NCBI GenBank assembly: GCA_013398615.1
Contig: VZSR01003818.1
Coordinates: 168,698 to 232,697, forward strand
Direction of reading: 5' to 3'
From: Brachypodius melanocephalos
Taxonomy: Eukaryota; Chordata; Aves; Passeriformes; Pycnonotidae
DNA: 64,000 nt
In this document: positions 25,368 through 39,262 of the stretch, piece after piece
How the letters are laid out: each line of letters starts with the position of its first letter
How positions within the stretch are numbered: the stretch's first letter is position 1
Translations under genes and position numbers: made by a program
Notes under the pieces: model-generated
Told to the model about the DNA's origin: nothing
Database searches by the model: none
What the model saw: only the letters and a program-made list of their open reading frames with translations

Positions 25368-25373
25368 TTTATT
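25368..25373 (-). terminator. KRT23: Poly(A) signal of KRT23
   Basis: AATAAA on the minus strand about 400 bp beyond the TGA stop at 25773-25775. It is the first canonical hexamer I noticed downstream of the stop. Confidence 0.45.
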
Positions 25374-25772
25374 GGCTGCAGTGAGGTATGTGATGAGAGG
25401 CATAAGACCAGGAAAAAAGTTGAGAGATTATTCCCCTTAAATTGTAGCTAATTTGCAGAGCGATAACTGAATCCCAGATGGATATTCCTGCCCGGGGGAG
25501 ATGTGCACAATACATCTGTCACTAGCTCAGCCAGTCGCTTTAATTCAACAGCTTTTTCTTCAGCATTTTGGTGACTAAAAGCTCTTTAAAGTACCAATGT
25601 CAGCTATACCCAGCTCTGTGTGGCACTTTGCAGCGTTAGGCTGCAGATCATTTGGGAAGCGCGTTGGCTACAGGATCGCTGTTTGACACACGGGGAGCCA
25701 GCCCACGGCACTTTTCCCAGAGGGGCCGTGGGAGCTGCTGCTGGGAAAGCTGCTGGTTGGCAGAGATTTCCT

Positions 25773-28700
25773 TCAGGCTTGTGGGGGGAGCTCGTTGATG
25801 GTGGAGGACACCACCTCCCCATTCACACTGTCGTGGACAATCGCTTTGAGCATTCGGTTGCTCAGGTCAGAGTGTTCTGAAAGAAAAGAAAGTTTTATTA
25901 GCCAAGGAGCAATGCTGAGACAAGGTGATGCAGGGAAAGCCTCACTTGCCTGCTGCCTCCTCAACGAAGATTTCTCTACCTGTTTTCCTTCAAGTCAATA
26001 TTTGTTATTGCTCTGTGTGAAATGTGCTGCCTGGGTCTGGTCCAGGTCAGGGCAAATGAATAACACAGGGCCAGCCCAGCCAATGCAAATACAGCAGATT
26101 ATCCTGGATGTCTGCAGGTCATGCCCATGCCAGAATAGGAGTTTCCAGACATGCAGATTTTCAGTTTGCTCTCAAGCCCTAACGCTGTTTTAGTCACCCA
26201 GTGGAGTCTCCTTGGCTCCTCACATTCCAGGAAAGCTTTAGTCTGGAGTCTGAGCTGTGGCCATGTGTGTGACTGACAGGGCTGGGGCTCAGGCAGCCCA
26301 TGGGCAGGCACAGCCCAGTGGGCTCTGCAGTGAGCCCTTCACAGCAGCCAGGAACCTCTGAAATGTTTCTCAAAGGCCTGAGTGAGCCACGCACACCTTC
26401 CACAGTTCACTCAGCTGAGGTTAAAATTGCCCTGAGTAAAATTTGATTGGAAATGACAGTAATTAGGAGTCACTACAGAGAACAAAGTAAGGAACTTTTA
26501 CCTTTAGTTTCAGATTTTCTTGCTGGCCTGTGAAGATAATGAAATAGAGAGAAAACAATGTTACACTGATTTCAAGAAGTTTTTCATCCCCTTCTTCATT
26601 TTTCTAAGGAGACCTCATCCCACTATGAGATAAAATATTTTAAAAAAAGAAAGAAAAAAAAAAGAATAATGCTTTTATACCATGTGAGTTTTCCCTTTGG
26701 TAGATACACTCACTGGAAATCATCCCAGGGCACATTCACTACTGCTTCCAGGGACAGGTGCATTGGTTCTTGTGTATTTGGAGTTGCTCAGGCTGATCCC
26801 AATTTGGCCTCTGACAAATACCCTCACATTTGGGGCCACTCTCTCCTGCCTGCCTGAGTTGCAGTTCTAAAGGCTGCTGATGTTCCTTTTTTGACTTCAT
26901 ACAAATCAGATGAGACAATAAAAATGAGGCCAGCGTTCTCCTATGCTGAGATGGCCATGCTATGGGAGTGTAGAATTTTATTCTTTTTTAAATAAAAAGT
27001 TATATTAATTTAGGTAATCCAAATTACATGGATACCAGTGTCTCTGTACTCCAAGTGGCTCCGGCTTTTTATTATGATCCGTCACATTAAAATACCAACC
27101 CTTGATGTAGTATGGGACTCTCAAGCTTTGATTAAGCATAAACAAACAAACAAATAAATAATCCAAATATGAGGACTCTCATCTGTTCCAGTCAGGGCAG
27201 CTCTGCCTTACCCGCCAGCATTCCCTTCCAGCAGCAGGCGGTACGTGGAAATTTCCTTTTCCAGGCGTGTTTTGATCCCAAGAAGAACCTTGTATTGGTT
27301 ATTTTGCTGCTTCATGTCATGGCGAACCTGGCTCAGCTCTTCCTCACACCTAGAAATGATCTGCTGCATGTTTTGAAGCGCAGCAGCGTAGTAATTCCGA
27401 GTGTCAGCCAAGGTGTCTTCCAGCATGTGTTTCTGATGGGGCAGATAATACCAAGACCATGATTATTATTTATGTGGTAGATACAACACAGAAATACCAG
27501 CAAATTTGGTCTCTAGCTAGAAGATTGCAAAATTAAGGCTGTGGTAATTTAAACACTTATGTATTTGCATAACTATTCTTGTGAAGGCAGCAGAACCACA
27601 AAGCTGTGCCGTGTGTGCATGAGAGGCAGAATTGAGTCATTTATCCCTGCCATATCCGTTCTGCTCAAAGCCCTGCTCCTGAAACTGCTGTCTGTCCTGT
27701 CCATTCTGCATGAACTGTCCAGAATTGCTCCAAAGTCTCTAGGTCTCTGGGATATGAGCTTTAGCCTGTGTAAGAGCTATGTAATATTTGTGAATGTTCT
27801 CCACCAATATTTTTCACAGTTTGTGTATTTCACACCTGATACCAGGGCTTGTAAATATGAACTTTGCATTCTTTGTGGTACTGTCTGTCTTCTGGACACG
27901 TTTTCTTTCTAGACCTGGAGTCAGCTATTCCTTCTCTTCTTCTTCTCATATTTTGTTATAAGAAGAGACATAAATTTTTCACTTCTTGGTGATGGTTGCT
28001 GAATCTATTTTGCATATTTTGGCAAAGTCAAGCATGATCTGAATTCCACTTTCCCTCATACTTTAACAATTGCAATAAAGTTATGCTAGGCTGTGGATTT
28101 AAATGGAGAATTGGTCCATGACAGCTTCTGAGAATATATGGAGTGAGTGAGCAGCCCAAGATGTCTGCAGCAGATACCTTGCTAATCTGTGCTTGCAGCT
28201 CGATGTCCAGGGACTGTAAAGTTCTCCTTAGCTCCTTGATCTCGTTCTCGTTGTGCTGGATCTGCTCGGGATTAGGGGATGCTGCCAGGGACATTGCTGC
28301 ACTCTGTGGAGCAGAAGGAAGAGAAAAACTCACAGACTCTGGTCAGGCAGGTACAGCCAAAGGAGGCTTGGAAATCAGCAGGGAATAGCTGTTACCTGTT
28401 CTTTGTACCAGTTGTCCAGGCTTTGACGATTCTTTTCAATTATGGCTTCATAATCTTCTCTTATTTCTGCCAGAATCTTGCCTAAGTCTGCAGGAGGGGC
28501 TGCGTTCACTTTTACATTGACTTTGAAGTCTTGTGAGGAGCGATTGGCTTCCATATCCTGTTCATGTGTTAGCAGAGGGAACAAACAAACTCCTTTATGT
28601 ATGTAGAAAGTTTTCAGAGAGCCACAGAATCCCAGAGAGATCTGGGGGGTAATTGTTATATATACATTAGGTAAACATTATTTGAAAAATTTATATATTG

Positions 28701-31700
28701 ATAATACTCTGATGTGACTTAAACCAGTGACATAGTAGCTTCTGTGGCACAACTCAATAAAAAACATGCAAGAAGATCTTTTCATAGAATATTTCTGGGA
28801 GAAATGGACTCAATGAAGAAGACTGATATTTTTTATTTATTTATCTATTAGAAACCCAAAACCTTGATGAAAATCTAACAGTAATTTCATCTTTCTACCC
28901 TTTATGTTAATATTTATGGAACTATAACTAAGTTTACAGGAGAGTAATGTAAAAGTTCTATGTAATTGTTAAAGGAATAATTGGATTAAAGCATATAATT
29001 ACTGTGTAAACAACATAATTACAGGACCAGTTGGGCAGGTAGAGTAACATTCCTTTCAGTGTAGCACAACCTTCTGTGCCTGGTACCATTTTCAAAGCGC
29101 CCAGGCAAAGGAGCCTTTCAGGGGATGACATCACAGAATGCAGATCAGCTGGACACAGGGATGGCTCTGTTGGTCCCCTGTGTCCAAGAACTCTCCTGGG
29201 CTGGAAGAGAATCAGCCAAAGGCAGCTGCACCTACCACTGTGCAACCCCTGTGTTTTATTCTCTCTGCTTTAATAACCCACAGACACTGAGCAGGACGTT
29301 TGGTCCAGTGTTAGGTAATAACTGCAAACAACACCAGATCAAGCGAAACCAGCATGTTTCAAGCAGTGGAATTATAAATGTGGGAATAACAGAGAGCACT
29401 GAGTATAGCTCTGATGAATTCTGAGTGGTGTGGCTTTTGAGAATTATCTAATTACTGTGCTTAGGATTTTGCAAGAATGAGTAATTTTGCCTGATTTCAC
29501 CAACCATTCTATTTAACTTTGATCCTTCAAGAATTTGAGATCTGTTTTCTTAGGTCAGCTTGTTCTGGGTGACCCACCTTAAGTTTAGGGGGTTAACTTA
29601 AGTTTAGACCCTCATCCCCTCCATGCTTCTGTGAGATGGGAAATTATATATTCAGAACTGAGGAAAAAGCCTGTGATGACTAAAACCCGGCAGCACTCTG
29701 TGTATTTATATCTAAGTCTTTCTGAGAACATTTCTGTCCAATATGTCAGTTATTATTAGCTGTGTGTGACAGATGGGTGGGAGAGACTCCAGCAATCTGT
29801 TCTCTCTGAAACCCCAGTGTAATTGGTAAAGCAGACACAAATTTTGCCTCACCTGACTCTCATTGGCTGCCTCAGAAACAGGATTAGGTCCTGAATCATC
29901 AATCCCACTTACAGATTGTGGGTCTTACTCAGTTAATTACATGGTAGTAAAGATTTGTGCGATAGGATTTTACCAAGTAGAACTTTTTCTACCTCCTCAT
30001 GGTCTTTCCTCCTGAGGATGTGCTCTTCTCTCAAACCTTCAATTTCCATTTCCAGATCTGTGGTAATGATGGTCATGCCGTCGAGCTCCTTCCGCAGGTT
30101 CTCCACATCCAGCTGCACTCCCTGCCTGCGACACTTCTCGGCTTCATATCTTTATGAGGAAAGAGGAGACACAAAGTGCGTGTTGAGAACTGCCTGATTC
30201 AGGCTCTTGTATAAGGAGAAGTAGACTTGCTCAGTCTATGTAGGGAACTAGAGAGAACAAACAACCAAAGAAACTAATTCTGTTTCCAACATATGTTATT
30301 TAAATATTTTTGAGTAGTCTTAACAATAAAATTTGTTTTATTAGTTTTGTATTTCACTTTCCTTTCTCCCATTATGGTAGGAAATGAAATTTCTTTTTTT
30401 AACTTCCCTTTTTGCATGTTAACATTCACCAGGCTGTGAAAGCTTTGAGAATACAATTCTCTAAAAACAGTATCAGCAAGCACTGAATTGCTGTAGTTTT
30501 TCCAAAATGGTCACTTTTGAGTCTTTCAGAAAAATGAGAAAAAATGTGATGGAAGCCAGTTACTAACATTCCTCTCTAACCTCTTGCAGTGTCTGTAGTG
30601 AGCTAAAGGCATGGAGATGCTGCTGTGATTCCCTTGGGCATGGGAAGCACTTTTGCTCCTCAGCATCTCTCCTGTTACTCCATGTTTTGTGGGATCTATT
30701 AGTGCTTCTCCATTCACTCAATAAACTCAGTCTGAGTCCCATCCCTCAAAGCATTTCTATTGGTTCCTTTTGTGACACTACTGACTGATAATGGAAGGCT
30801 GGCAGTGCTCAGGGTTTCCAAACTTGTCACAATATTACCAAAATCTGAGATTTTTTTTTTTTTTATAGCTGATCACCAACTGCTAAAAATAAGACAAATA
30901 TCCCTGATTCCTAAGAAGTCTTACTTACAGAAGTGTCAAATCCTTTCCTTTGGAAAAACCTGCCTGAAAATGTTCTGTACAAACATTTTGTCTTTTTAGT
31001 TGATCTGAGAACTCTCTTTTAATGTACTGAAAATCAGACTGTGCTGGGAGCCAGTGATGCACCAGCTCAGTTACTGTGCACAATGTACGGGACTCCAAAG
31101 CAGAAGCTACACGAGGACAGGTGTTCCCTGCAGAGCTGGACAGAAGAGGTGCTAAATCCAGGAAATAGATTTGGGCTGGACTAGGAAGTGCAGTGCTTAG
31201 AGGGGATAATTTGTAATCCCAGATGACAGTTTTAAGTGCCTTTTGTCACAAGTATCAAGTGTCTGCTGTCAAACCTGCTAGTCTGGACCTGCACTAAGTA
31301 TCATAAACAGGGTGACTCAAGGTTCTTCAGCAATCGTTTGTGGGTTTTACATCCTTTTGGGTTTTTTTCCCTTGTTCTACATTGTTTTTATTCATCCATT
31401 ATCAACAGAAAACCTCAGTAAAATCACTTCCCTATTAGATTAGCAAGAAAAAATAATGTTTAGTTTAATCCTCTTTGAAAACTAATGAGGAAACCAAAGA
31501 AGAGCTTACTTGAGCCTGAAGTCTTCAGTTGCCATGTTAGCATTATCGATTTGTAAAAGGATGCTGGCATTGGTGATCTTGCTATCCTCAATCTGGAAAA
31601 CAGAGAATCCAGCAGGAGAGTTGGTGTTGCCATGGGGTGACAGTAAATAATCTGTGCTGGTTTAGCCTCTTTGCTGCTCATAGGAAGCATCTAAATAGTG

Positions 31701-34700
31701 GAATTCCCATGCTAAGGAGACCATAGGAATAAAAGCAGTTCAGTTTCCTGATTCACCTAGGTGTTTTGCAATTTTTGTCTGTAATCTTACTTTACTCTTT
31801 TTTTTGTTTTAACTTTTTTTGAGGATATGAACAAGAAGGCATCATCTTATCCCTGGCTAGGTAGAGGATATATTCATTACACAAACTTCATGGTCTATTA
31901 TAGAGTAACAGTTCCTCTGGTTTTGAGACCGGATTCTGATCCTGTTCAGCATTGCTGACAAAGCTGCCTTGGGCATCTTTAGGGCAAATTTCAGTAAGAA
32001 CCATTAAGCTGTGTCTGAATGCAATCAAAATACTAGAGTTAATATTATGCTAAAAAGTAGCCTGTGCAGGAACACTCTGCTGAGCTGATGTTGTGATGCA
32101 CAGCAGTGATGGTGGCAGCCACTCACTCACTGGCAGGACCTTCAACCCACCACAGACTTCAGCCTGGAGTTACATGCACAATACCACTGGCATCTGGTTG
32201 TTGTGGTCCATTCAGTTATGCACCTATAGCTGCTCTGAATCGACCAGCAGCGTGGAGTGATTGATTCAGGTGTTTGATTTTGCTTTGGGATTTGAAAATT
32301 GCCCTAAAAGCTGCAGGATGAAGTACAATCTCATTCCTTTGGTGCATTCAGCACGCACTGGAAAGGCTCATGTGTCCCTGATAAAATGGAATAGCTTTCA
32401 ACTATAGATCTGAATGTGAGAAGTTCAGTATTCTGTGCCAAATCTTTGAAAGAACTCCAACAGGAACTCATACATTATTATCAGCAAATCATAAATGCAG
32501 GGCATTGTGTCCTTTTCTAACACAGAGGAAAGAGAAGTGTGGTCGCCATCCCACCAGCTACCTTCCCTCAGCATCCACAGAGCAAACCAAGGGGCACTGT
32601 GGCTGTACTGAAGTCATTTACAGAGCTCTTAACACCTTGGAGTAAATCACCCACACCTCGATGAATCACAAAGAAACAAGGAAATGACAAAATTCTCCTG
32701 AAGTGTCAAAGGTTCACCTCTGTAGTGAAGAAGAAGGTGCTGTGGAATGCTTAACTAATCTGCTAACAGACTGTGCATTCCTGTGCAATTAGCAGCGCAC
32801 CTGCACCTCAGATCCTGCCCTGGGACACACTCATGGCCAGGTCAAGAACTATAACAATACCCTGAATGTGTGGCTGCCTGGAATTTGGTGACAGAGAAGA
32901 GGCAATTCTCCAATCCAGCCTTGTAGAATGTACAAGGCAACTAGAAAACAACTTGAGTTCTTCATCTTTGTGCCATGTACAGAATTGCTGTGTGACTCTC
33001 TGTGTGATCCGAGCACTGGTCAGTGCTTTGCCCACTGCTGTGTGGCCTCAGTCACTCTGCAGCCAGCAAGGGATCTCACATGTGCCAGTTAGCTCTTAAC
33101 AGTCACATGGAATTCCTTACTGCATCCATCATGAACGTGGCTGTGTCTCTAGCACCAGTCTGCAGACTGCCAGCTTCATTAAGAACTCACCCATTATTGT
33201 ATAGGAAATACACTCCAATTCCATTCTCAAAGCAGGCATTTTCTAATAAGGCTTCCTGCACTGGCTTTACCTCTCATGTGTCATGTCCTTTGTCCCATCT
33301 CCTGGAATGCTCTGTAAGTCACTTTGGTTATTTAGTGGCACAAGGTGTTTGAATGAGACAGTTACCTGAAGAACAGGTGCTGTTTCATTGTGTGTCTGGG
33401 TTAGGATGGAGTCAGGCTGGAGCAAGGCTTTTCCCAAAACTTGATGCTCCATCAGGCATTCATCCTGAATTCAGGTATCCAGGAGAGTGTGGTTAAAAAG
33501 GTGGGACCCAAATGATTATATGCCTCCAAGTTCAGACAGGCAGCGTATCATAGACATTCTGGATTATTGGATATAGGACCCTAAATGTAGTCTAAATTTT
33601 ATTTTAGGTGCTAAATAAGTTTCATCTTTTAAATTAACATTTAATTAATTTAATTATGGTTAATAATTAGATACTATATTTTCACTCATTTTACTGGCAG
33701 ACATGCTGCTAATTGCAATATTTTATAGAGAAAGTAAAAATTCTGGGTTCAATCACTGAATTGCCACCTGTAAGTGATCCTTTCCTGGTCTTTCCTTCCA
33801 CATCCAGGACAGCCACCAGCCTCTAGGTGTCTGTGGCCAGGGACAGCTGCTTAAGGAGTGAGTGTTAAGAATAGGTAGTTTGGGTACAACCTATTCAAAA
33901 GTGAGGGCTCTATCCCAGTCAGCATCATGGTTTTATGCTTACTGTCTTCCTAAGTCTTTCTGATTTACTAGTTCCAAATCAACCTGAACACATATATGTT
34001 CTTGATGAACAAGTTTTTATTTCTCTTTCTGTTAAAAAGGAAAGTGCACAAGTGTCAGGTCTGGGGACGGTGACCTTTCTTTATCCTTAAAACAGAAATG
34101 GGTGATGAGACTTCTGGCTCTCCATACACAGGCTGTGGTCCGAGCACTTCATCTACTGCCTGGAGGCAACACTTTTAGCTGTGAGCACGGAGTTTAAGTC
34201 CTTGGCCCCAGCAAAGATGTGAATTAATACCATTTCCAAGCCTTTTTAAAAAGGATTTCTCAGGATCTTGAGAATGCCAAGTAATTGTATTATAAAAAGC
34301 AGAGGGCAAATGACAACATTGGTTTTGGAAGAGCTTTGGGTTTTGCCCCATATGGGTATGTAAAGTTAATTACTCTGATTAGTCACACAGATGGTTACAG
34401 TGCTAAGGATGTTCATTATGAATACAGATTAATATTATGCTTAAATCTGAAGACACGTGAGTTTGGGAGATTGAAAGAGTTACTGTTGAACATTAATATT
34501 AACTACTGGCAGGAACCAGAAATTCTCCTTTTAATTATAGTGAAAACATCCACAAGGAATTTGTCATTGCTATTTTCTTAATTACAATGAAGTATTTTTC
34601 CATCTGATTACATAAGCTCATTGGTCCCAAAACTCCTGTAGTTTCATTGTCTGCTACCGCAGGAATCAAAGAGCAGGAATGCCCCAGTCTGTCTGGAGAC

Positions 34701-35496
34701 AGCGGCAGGAGAGGGGCAGGCTCTGCACTCCTCCTGCTTTGTAATTTGCTCAAGACCTGTGCAGTCAAAAAGACCAAGTTCTCCCAGCCGCAGTTACTCA
34801 AACCCCAGTTTCAGTACAGAAAGGAACACTTGGCAGCACATGAATCCCTTTATTCTACCAGTCTCTGCAGAATCCCCCTTGCCCCCTTCCAGCCTTTCTT
34901 GTGCCCAGTCTCCTCTTTGGGAACACAAAGAATGTTTATGCCCAGGTCCTGAACTACCTTCCTGAGGAATTCTAACATTTCAAAGGTTTTATTTAACTTC
35001 TTTAAAGTAAAGCCATCAGCATGAAGGAGAACCCCGATTCCTTAGAAGAGCACAGAATGACACAGTCCCAGCTCTGACTTACCTGTCTTTGCATGTCAGT
35101 GACGTTTTGCTCGTACTGGTTGAAGTCATGCCTCTTTCCATGAGACTTTGTCCTGTGCCACTCTAGGATGCAGCTCTCCAGCTGAGCGTTGGCTGCTTCT
35201 AAGGCTCGGACCTTGTCCAGGTAGGCAGCCAAGCGCTCATTCAGGTTCTGCATAGTCTGTTTCTCATTCCCACCCAGGAAGATGCTTTCCCCATAGTGCT
35301 CGCTGAAGCCTCCCCAGGGTGCCCCTCCTGCAGCCAGCCAGAAGGGTCTGGCAGAGGAGAAGGAGGCATGTGTGCTGCTGGCAGCACCATCTGCACTTGA
35401 CGCTCTGTAAGAAGTTCCTTGCTGGGCCAAACCACACCCTGAACTACCCCTGAGGGACCCAGAAAAAAACTGGAAAGGGCCTTGGCTGGTGCTCAT
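25773..35496 (-). CDS. KRT23: Keratin, type I cytoskeletal 23
   Basis: Eight exons: 35083-35496, 31510-31592 (83), 29993-30149 (157), 28396-28557 (162), 28178-28303 (126), 27212-27432 (221), 26502-26527 (26) and 25773-25876 (104). They total 1293 nt, or 430 residues (human 422). Diagnostic segments are LESCILEWHRTK and HDFNQYEQNVTDMQ at the end of coil 1A/linker, TIITTDLEMEIEGLREE in coil 1B, and KVNVKVNAAPPADLGKIL plus LDNWYKEQSAAMS in the linker and coil 2. All resemble mammalian KRT23 and no other keratin. The helix end reads STYRLLLEGN instead of TYRRLLEGE. The tail (388-430) has AIVHDSVNGEVVSS, a diverged form of the KRT12/KRT20 tail motif. The frame stays open upstream of the chosen ATG, but a TATA-like element 75 bp upstream places the extension before the transcript start. 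Intron 1 is long (3.5 kb). The expected role is in simple and gut epithelial filaments. Confidence 0.92.
27140..27162. repeat. AAAC/AAAT microsatellite in KRT23 intron 6
   Basis: Tandem AAAC units pass into AAAT units over about 23 bases in the intron just 3' of exon 6. Confidence 0.7.
30851..30864. repeat. Poly-T tract in KRT23 intron 2
   Basis: A run of 14 T on the plus strand within the intron between exons 2 and 3. Confidence 0.8.
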
Positions 35497-35570
35497 GCTT
35501 AGCTCTGTGTGAATCGAACCCCAGGTTTGGCTGCCTAGCACTGAGCAGCCTCTTCGCCTTCCCTGAGCAG

Positions 35571-35577
35571 CTTTATG
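35571..35577 (-). promoter_or_regulatory. KRT23: TATA-like box of KRT23
   Basis: The minus strand reads CATAAAG, 75 bp upstream of the start codon, in the same relative place as the TATA elements of the neighbouring genes. Confidence 0.55.
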
Positions 35578-38500
35578 CCTTTTCCTGTGGGAGTTTCCCT
35601 TCGATGAATGACTACAGCAACAAGATTGTGTCATCACGAAACGTGCTTCCTCTTGGTCAATTCTGAAGCATTTATGAGCCTGCACGCTGTTGTTGTTTGG
35701 AATCAGCTACATACCGGGCTGCTTTCCTTTCGCTTGTTTGGGTTTGATTTTTTTTCTTTTTCTTTTCATATGATAATAGTGAGGTGTGGCCAAAATCCGT
35801 AGGTGTGGAACAGGATCAACTCTGCCTCAGACTTCTCTCTAACCCTGTAGTTAGTATGTTATGTTTTCCTGCTCATGAAGGGAATAAATGGGAAACCGGG
35901 GCAGGGATGCAGATACTTTCTGTGGTAATTCTCAGGCTGTAGAATTACAGCAGCCCATGGATCCTCAAACCCATGGATTCTTAAATGCAGTGTGTCCTAT
36001 CAGCCCTCAAACAGCTTAGCAACCAAACAGCTTCAGCCTGTGGGAGATGTGAGGCTTTCATGAAGTCATCCAGCTTCTAAACTAAAAAAAATCCAGTCCA
36101 GAGTCAGTAGTGGCCAGCTGTTCCCTTCAGCTGCCCATTTCCAGGGGAAATACATGAGAATTAGGTACTTTTATACTGATTTTCTCATGATTTGAGGTGC
36201 AGTCCTGTTTCAGTGGTCTTGTCTCAATAGGCAGCAATACAAAGATTTCTTGTTGTTCCCAGCATTAACACTATTAAGATATATCTTAGCTATAGAAAAT
36301 ATTTACACTGTGAGTTTGTAACAGGGCTCAAAAGATTCAAGTGATTGTTTAAAGCTGCCAGCCCTAAAAATTGACCTGGCAATCATGCAGGAATAGTCTT
36401 TCTCGAAAGTTTCAGTAACTTTCTGTACAGCTGTGTCCATCCAACAGGGAAAGATGCAGTGTGGCTGTTGCAGATTGTCCTATTCCTCATGCTGGTAAGG
36501 GGCATAGACTGGGGAGTGGTCTCATGGCAGCTGCTGGGTTAGTGAGTTTGCCTTGTCCTGTTCTAGTCCATGGCTGAGGGATGAGATAGAGGAGGAAGAT
36601 TTGGGAAGAGGCAGGAAGCTCTGTGGGCACTGGCTCTCCCAGAAATACTGTAGCTGGTTTCCTTAGCTAGGTGAAGGTTAAACCCCTTCCCCAGGGTCTG
36701 CCCTGGCTCTTCTGCTCATCCTGACTGGTGAGGGAGACCGCATGGAGCAGAGTTACACGGTCCTGGGACGTGTTTTTCCCTGTTTGTTTCATTTGGAATG
36801 ATGCAGCAATAAGGAATTGTTGCACTCTAGCTTCCCTGGTACCTCCCGGCCTCATTCCTGATGGAGCAGGATTCGGGCTCCTCCTTGCGGCTCGGGCTCG
36901 GCTCTGCTCAAGACCTGCTCCTTTCTTGTTTCCCCAGCTCCCTTTACATTAAACACATGCTCCTCTTCCTTCCTCAGACACTTTCTTCTGTAAAAATGCT
37001 GTCATTTCTAAATATTTGGGGAAAGAAATCACTGAAAATAGGGTTTTCCAGTGAGCACAATGTTTGGTCCTCTCCAAATATTCTGGTTACAGTCACTATC
37101 CATAGCTGCAGTCCGGGGTCAGCCCTGCTATTGGGGTTGAGGTGGGGGGAATGAGCTTGAAGCATGAGACAAAAACTGAGGCTCTAACTTGAAAAAACCT
37201 CCAAATTATAATAGAACTGATGACATCCTGCACATCTCACCAGAGATCAATTTCAGGCTGAATTTTCAGTTTAGCAAGCTGGTGTCTGTGAACTATCACA
37301 CCGAGATGGAATTACACGTGGATGTACAGAATAGAATGTGAAATAAAATGAATCCTCTGTTTCACCTGAAATTACTCCATGGCATTCCCACCCTACCTGG
37401 CAGTGAGGCTGCCAATGTGAGAGACCACAGAGTCTCAGTCCTGAGAATATCATGGAATTGTCACATCACAAAAAACAGAACTATATTTTCTCTTGCAATT
37501 AATCCAAAGTACAGGTGATCTGGGACATGAGAAGTGCTTGCCCTGAAGCTCAGCCTTTCCAAACTGGAAAGGTGCCACACAGTTTTGATCCACACATGTT
37601 GAGGACTGAAAAAGACCAAACAACTTACTTCAAAATCTGACACAACTCTTTATCAGGCTGCAATGCTGAATTTCAGTCTAGTCACCTGTTTAATTCAGAA
37701 CGGAGAATGGAAGTGACACTCGGAGTAAGGAAACTGTTGTCAGCAGATGGCACCCTTGGATGGGGACTGCTCTGCTCCCTGGGAAATGGGTGCTGCTCCT
37801 CAGTCCCAGCTTTCTTCATCTGGGAATCATGCTTCTTTTACTGTATTGGAACATGGGAAGCAAACTGACCTGAATTTCTAGCTGCAGTTTAAATACAGGC
37901 AGAATATTTTGACAACTACATTGTACAGGTCATTGTCCTGCAGCAATCAGTCATTGAGTCAGCTCCTCATTCTGGAATACAAATGGATGGACAGCTGCCT
38001 GTGGCTGTAGGAATTCCCTCTCTTGCTGTTTGAGTTATACAAGCAACAGTCACCTGGTTTTGGATCAGGAAAAAAATGTCATTTGGTTTTCCTCTCTAGT
38101 GGATTGTGATGTTGCCTTGCTGCAGTTTGCCAGAACCTCTTCTAAACTCCTTCCAGTGGGAATGCCAGCAGGATGTGCATTTCTTACCAGCAGCATCAAT
38201 GATCTCATGGCCAAACTGGTGATGCCAGCAGTGTATATTTCTTTTTCTTAAATGTCAGAAAATAGAAGACACAGAAATAATGTCTCTAAGGAGCTTGGAA
38301 GGAAAATAAAATATGTAATTCTATCTAACCTTTTTGCAGATACTATAATGTGGATTGCATGTCTAGTGATGGGGCTAAGGATGCCTTTTCCAAACACATC
38401 ATGTGAGGAAAGTACAGCACTTAGATAACTGCTTTGTGTGCTTCTGGGATTCAGCAGGCTCTTAAAGGTTTATCAGCATCTCTTCAGTTCCACTGGTAGG

Positions 38501-39057
38501 GGATTTGTAGCTGGGAGAAGGTGATGTGGCCAGAACAGAAGGCACAGCAGTGACATGGGCTGGGGATGTTCTTCCTGATGGATGAAAACCAAACCAGTTG
38601 TAGCAAACTCTGAGCAATTCCTTTCACCTGGAGTGTGCCTGCTGCTTCCTTGGGAGCTGAGGGAATTTGCCTTGATGCTGCAGGCAGTGCAGGAACATAA
38701 ATATATGCATTTTTCTCAGAGATACATTTTATTTGTGCATGAATTGCAGCCCCGTTGTGCCCTTGGAATTGAGAACAAGGATAATAGTGATTTTTTATGT
38801 TATCTTCTCTGTTTTTAACTGATATCAGCTCCAGATGGCTGGCAGAATCTAATGGCACTTTATCTGTCCATTCATCACCATCTTTATTACTATTTTAAAA
38901 GTTATTATTGTTATTGGTGTTGTTATTCCCAGAGTATCCCCTGGTCGGGCTTCAGCAGGCCATGCTGGGAGGGCATCCAGGCTGTGTGTGGCAGGAGCCA
39001 CAATGGCTCCAAAAAACACCATTAGACTGGATTTATTTGCAGAAGCAGAACAGAAAC
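35578..39057. other. Intergenic region between KRT23 promoter and KRT15 3' end
   Basis: About 3.5 kb without recognisable exons. In mammals this interval holds KRT39, KRT40, the keratin-associated protein genes and the hair keratins; I found no keratin rod motif or Cys-rich frame here. A degenerate TTA/TTG-rich stretch lies near 38.88-38.93 kb. Confidence 0.55.
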
Positions 39058-39063
39058 TTTATT
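39058..39063 (-). terminator. KRT15: Poly(A) signal of KRT15
   Basis: AATAAA (minus strand, in CAATAAAG) 200 bp downstream of the stop codon. A second AATAAA overlaps the stop codon itself (39260-39265) and is too early to be the usual site. Confidence 0.6.
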
Positions 39064-39262
39064 GTTGGGATACAATAGAGCACCAGCAGAAAACAGGCTT
39101 GGCATCTCTGAGCCAGCGAGCCAATGCTCATGTACAAAGGCAGAGCAAATCTAAGGAAAGACATTCTTGGATACATTCTGGTGATTTGGGGAAGTGAAAG
39201 GCTCTTTCTCTCAGCATTAGCCAGTGTGGAGGCTGCAATGGGTCCATGGTCTAATTTCTTTA

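Noticed and set aside
35497..35685. Longer KRT23 N terminus from upstream in-frame codons
   Set aside because: The frame is open, but a TATA-like box at 35571-35577 and the short heads of relatives place the start at the ATG at 35496.
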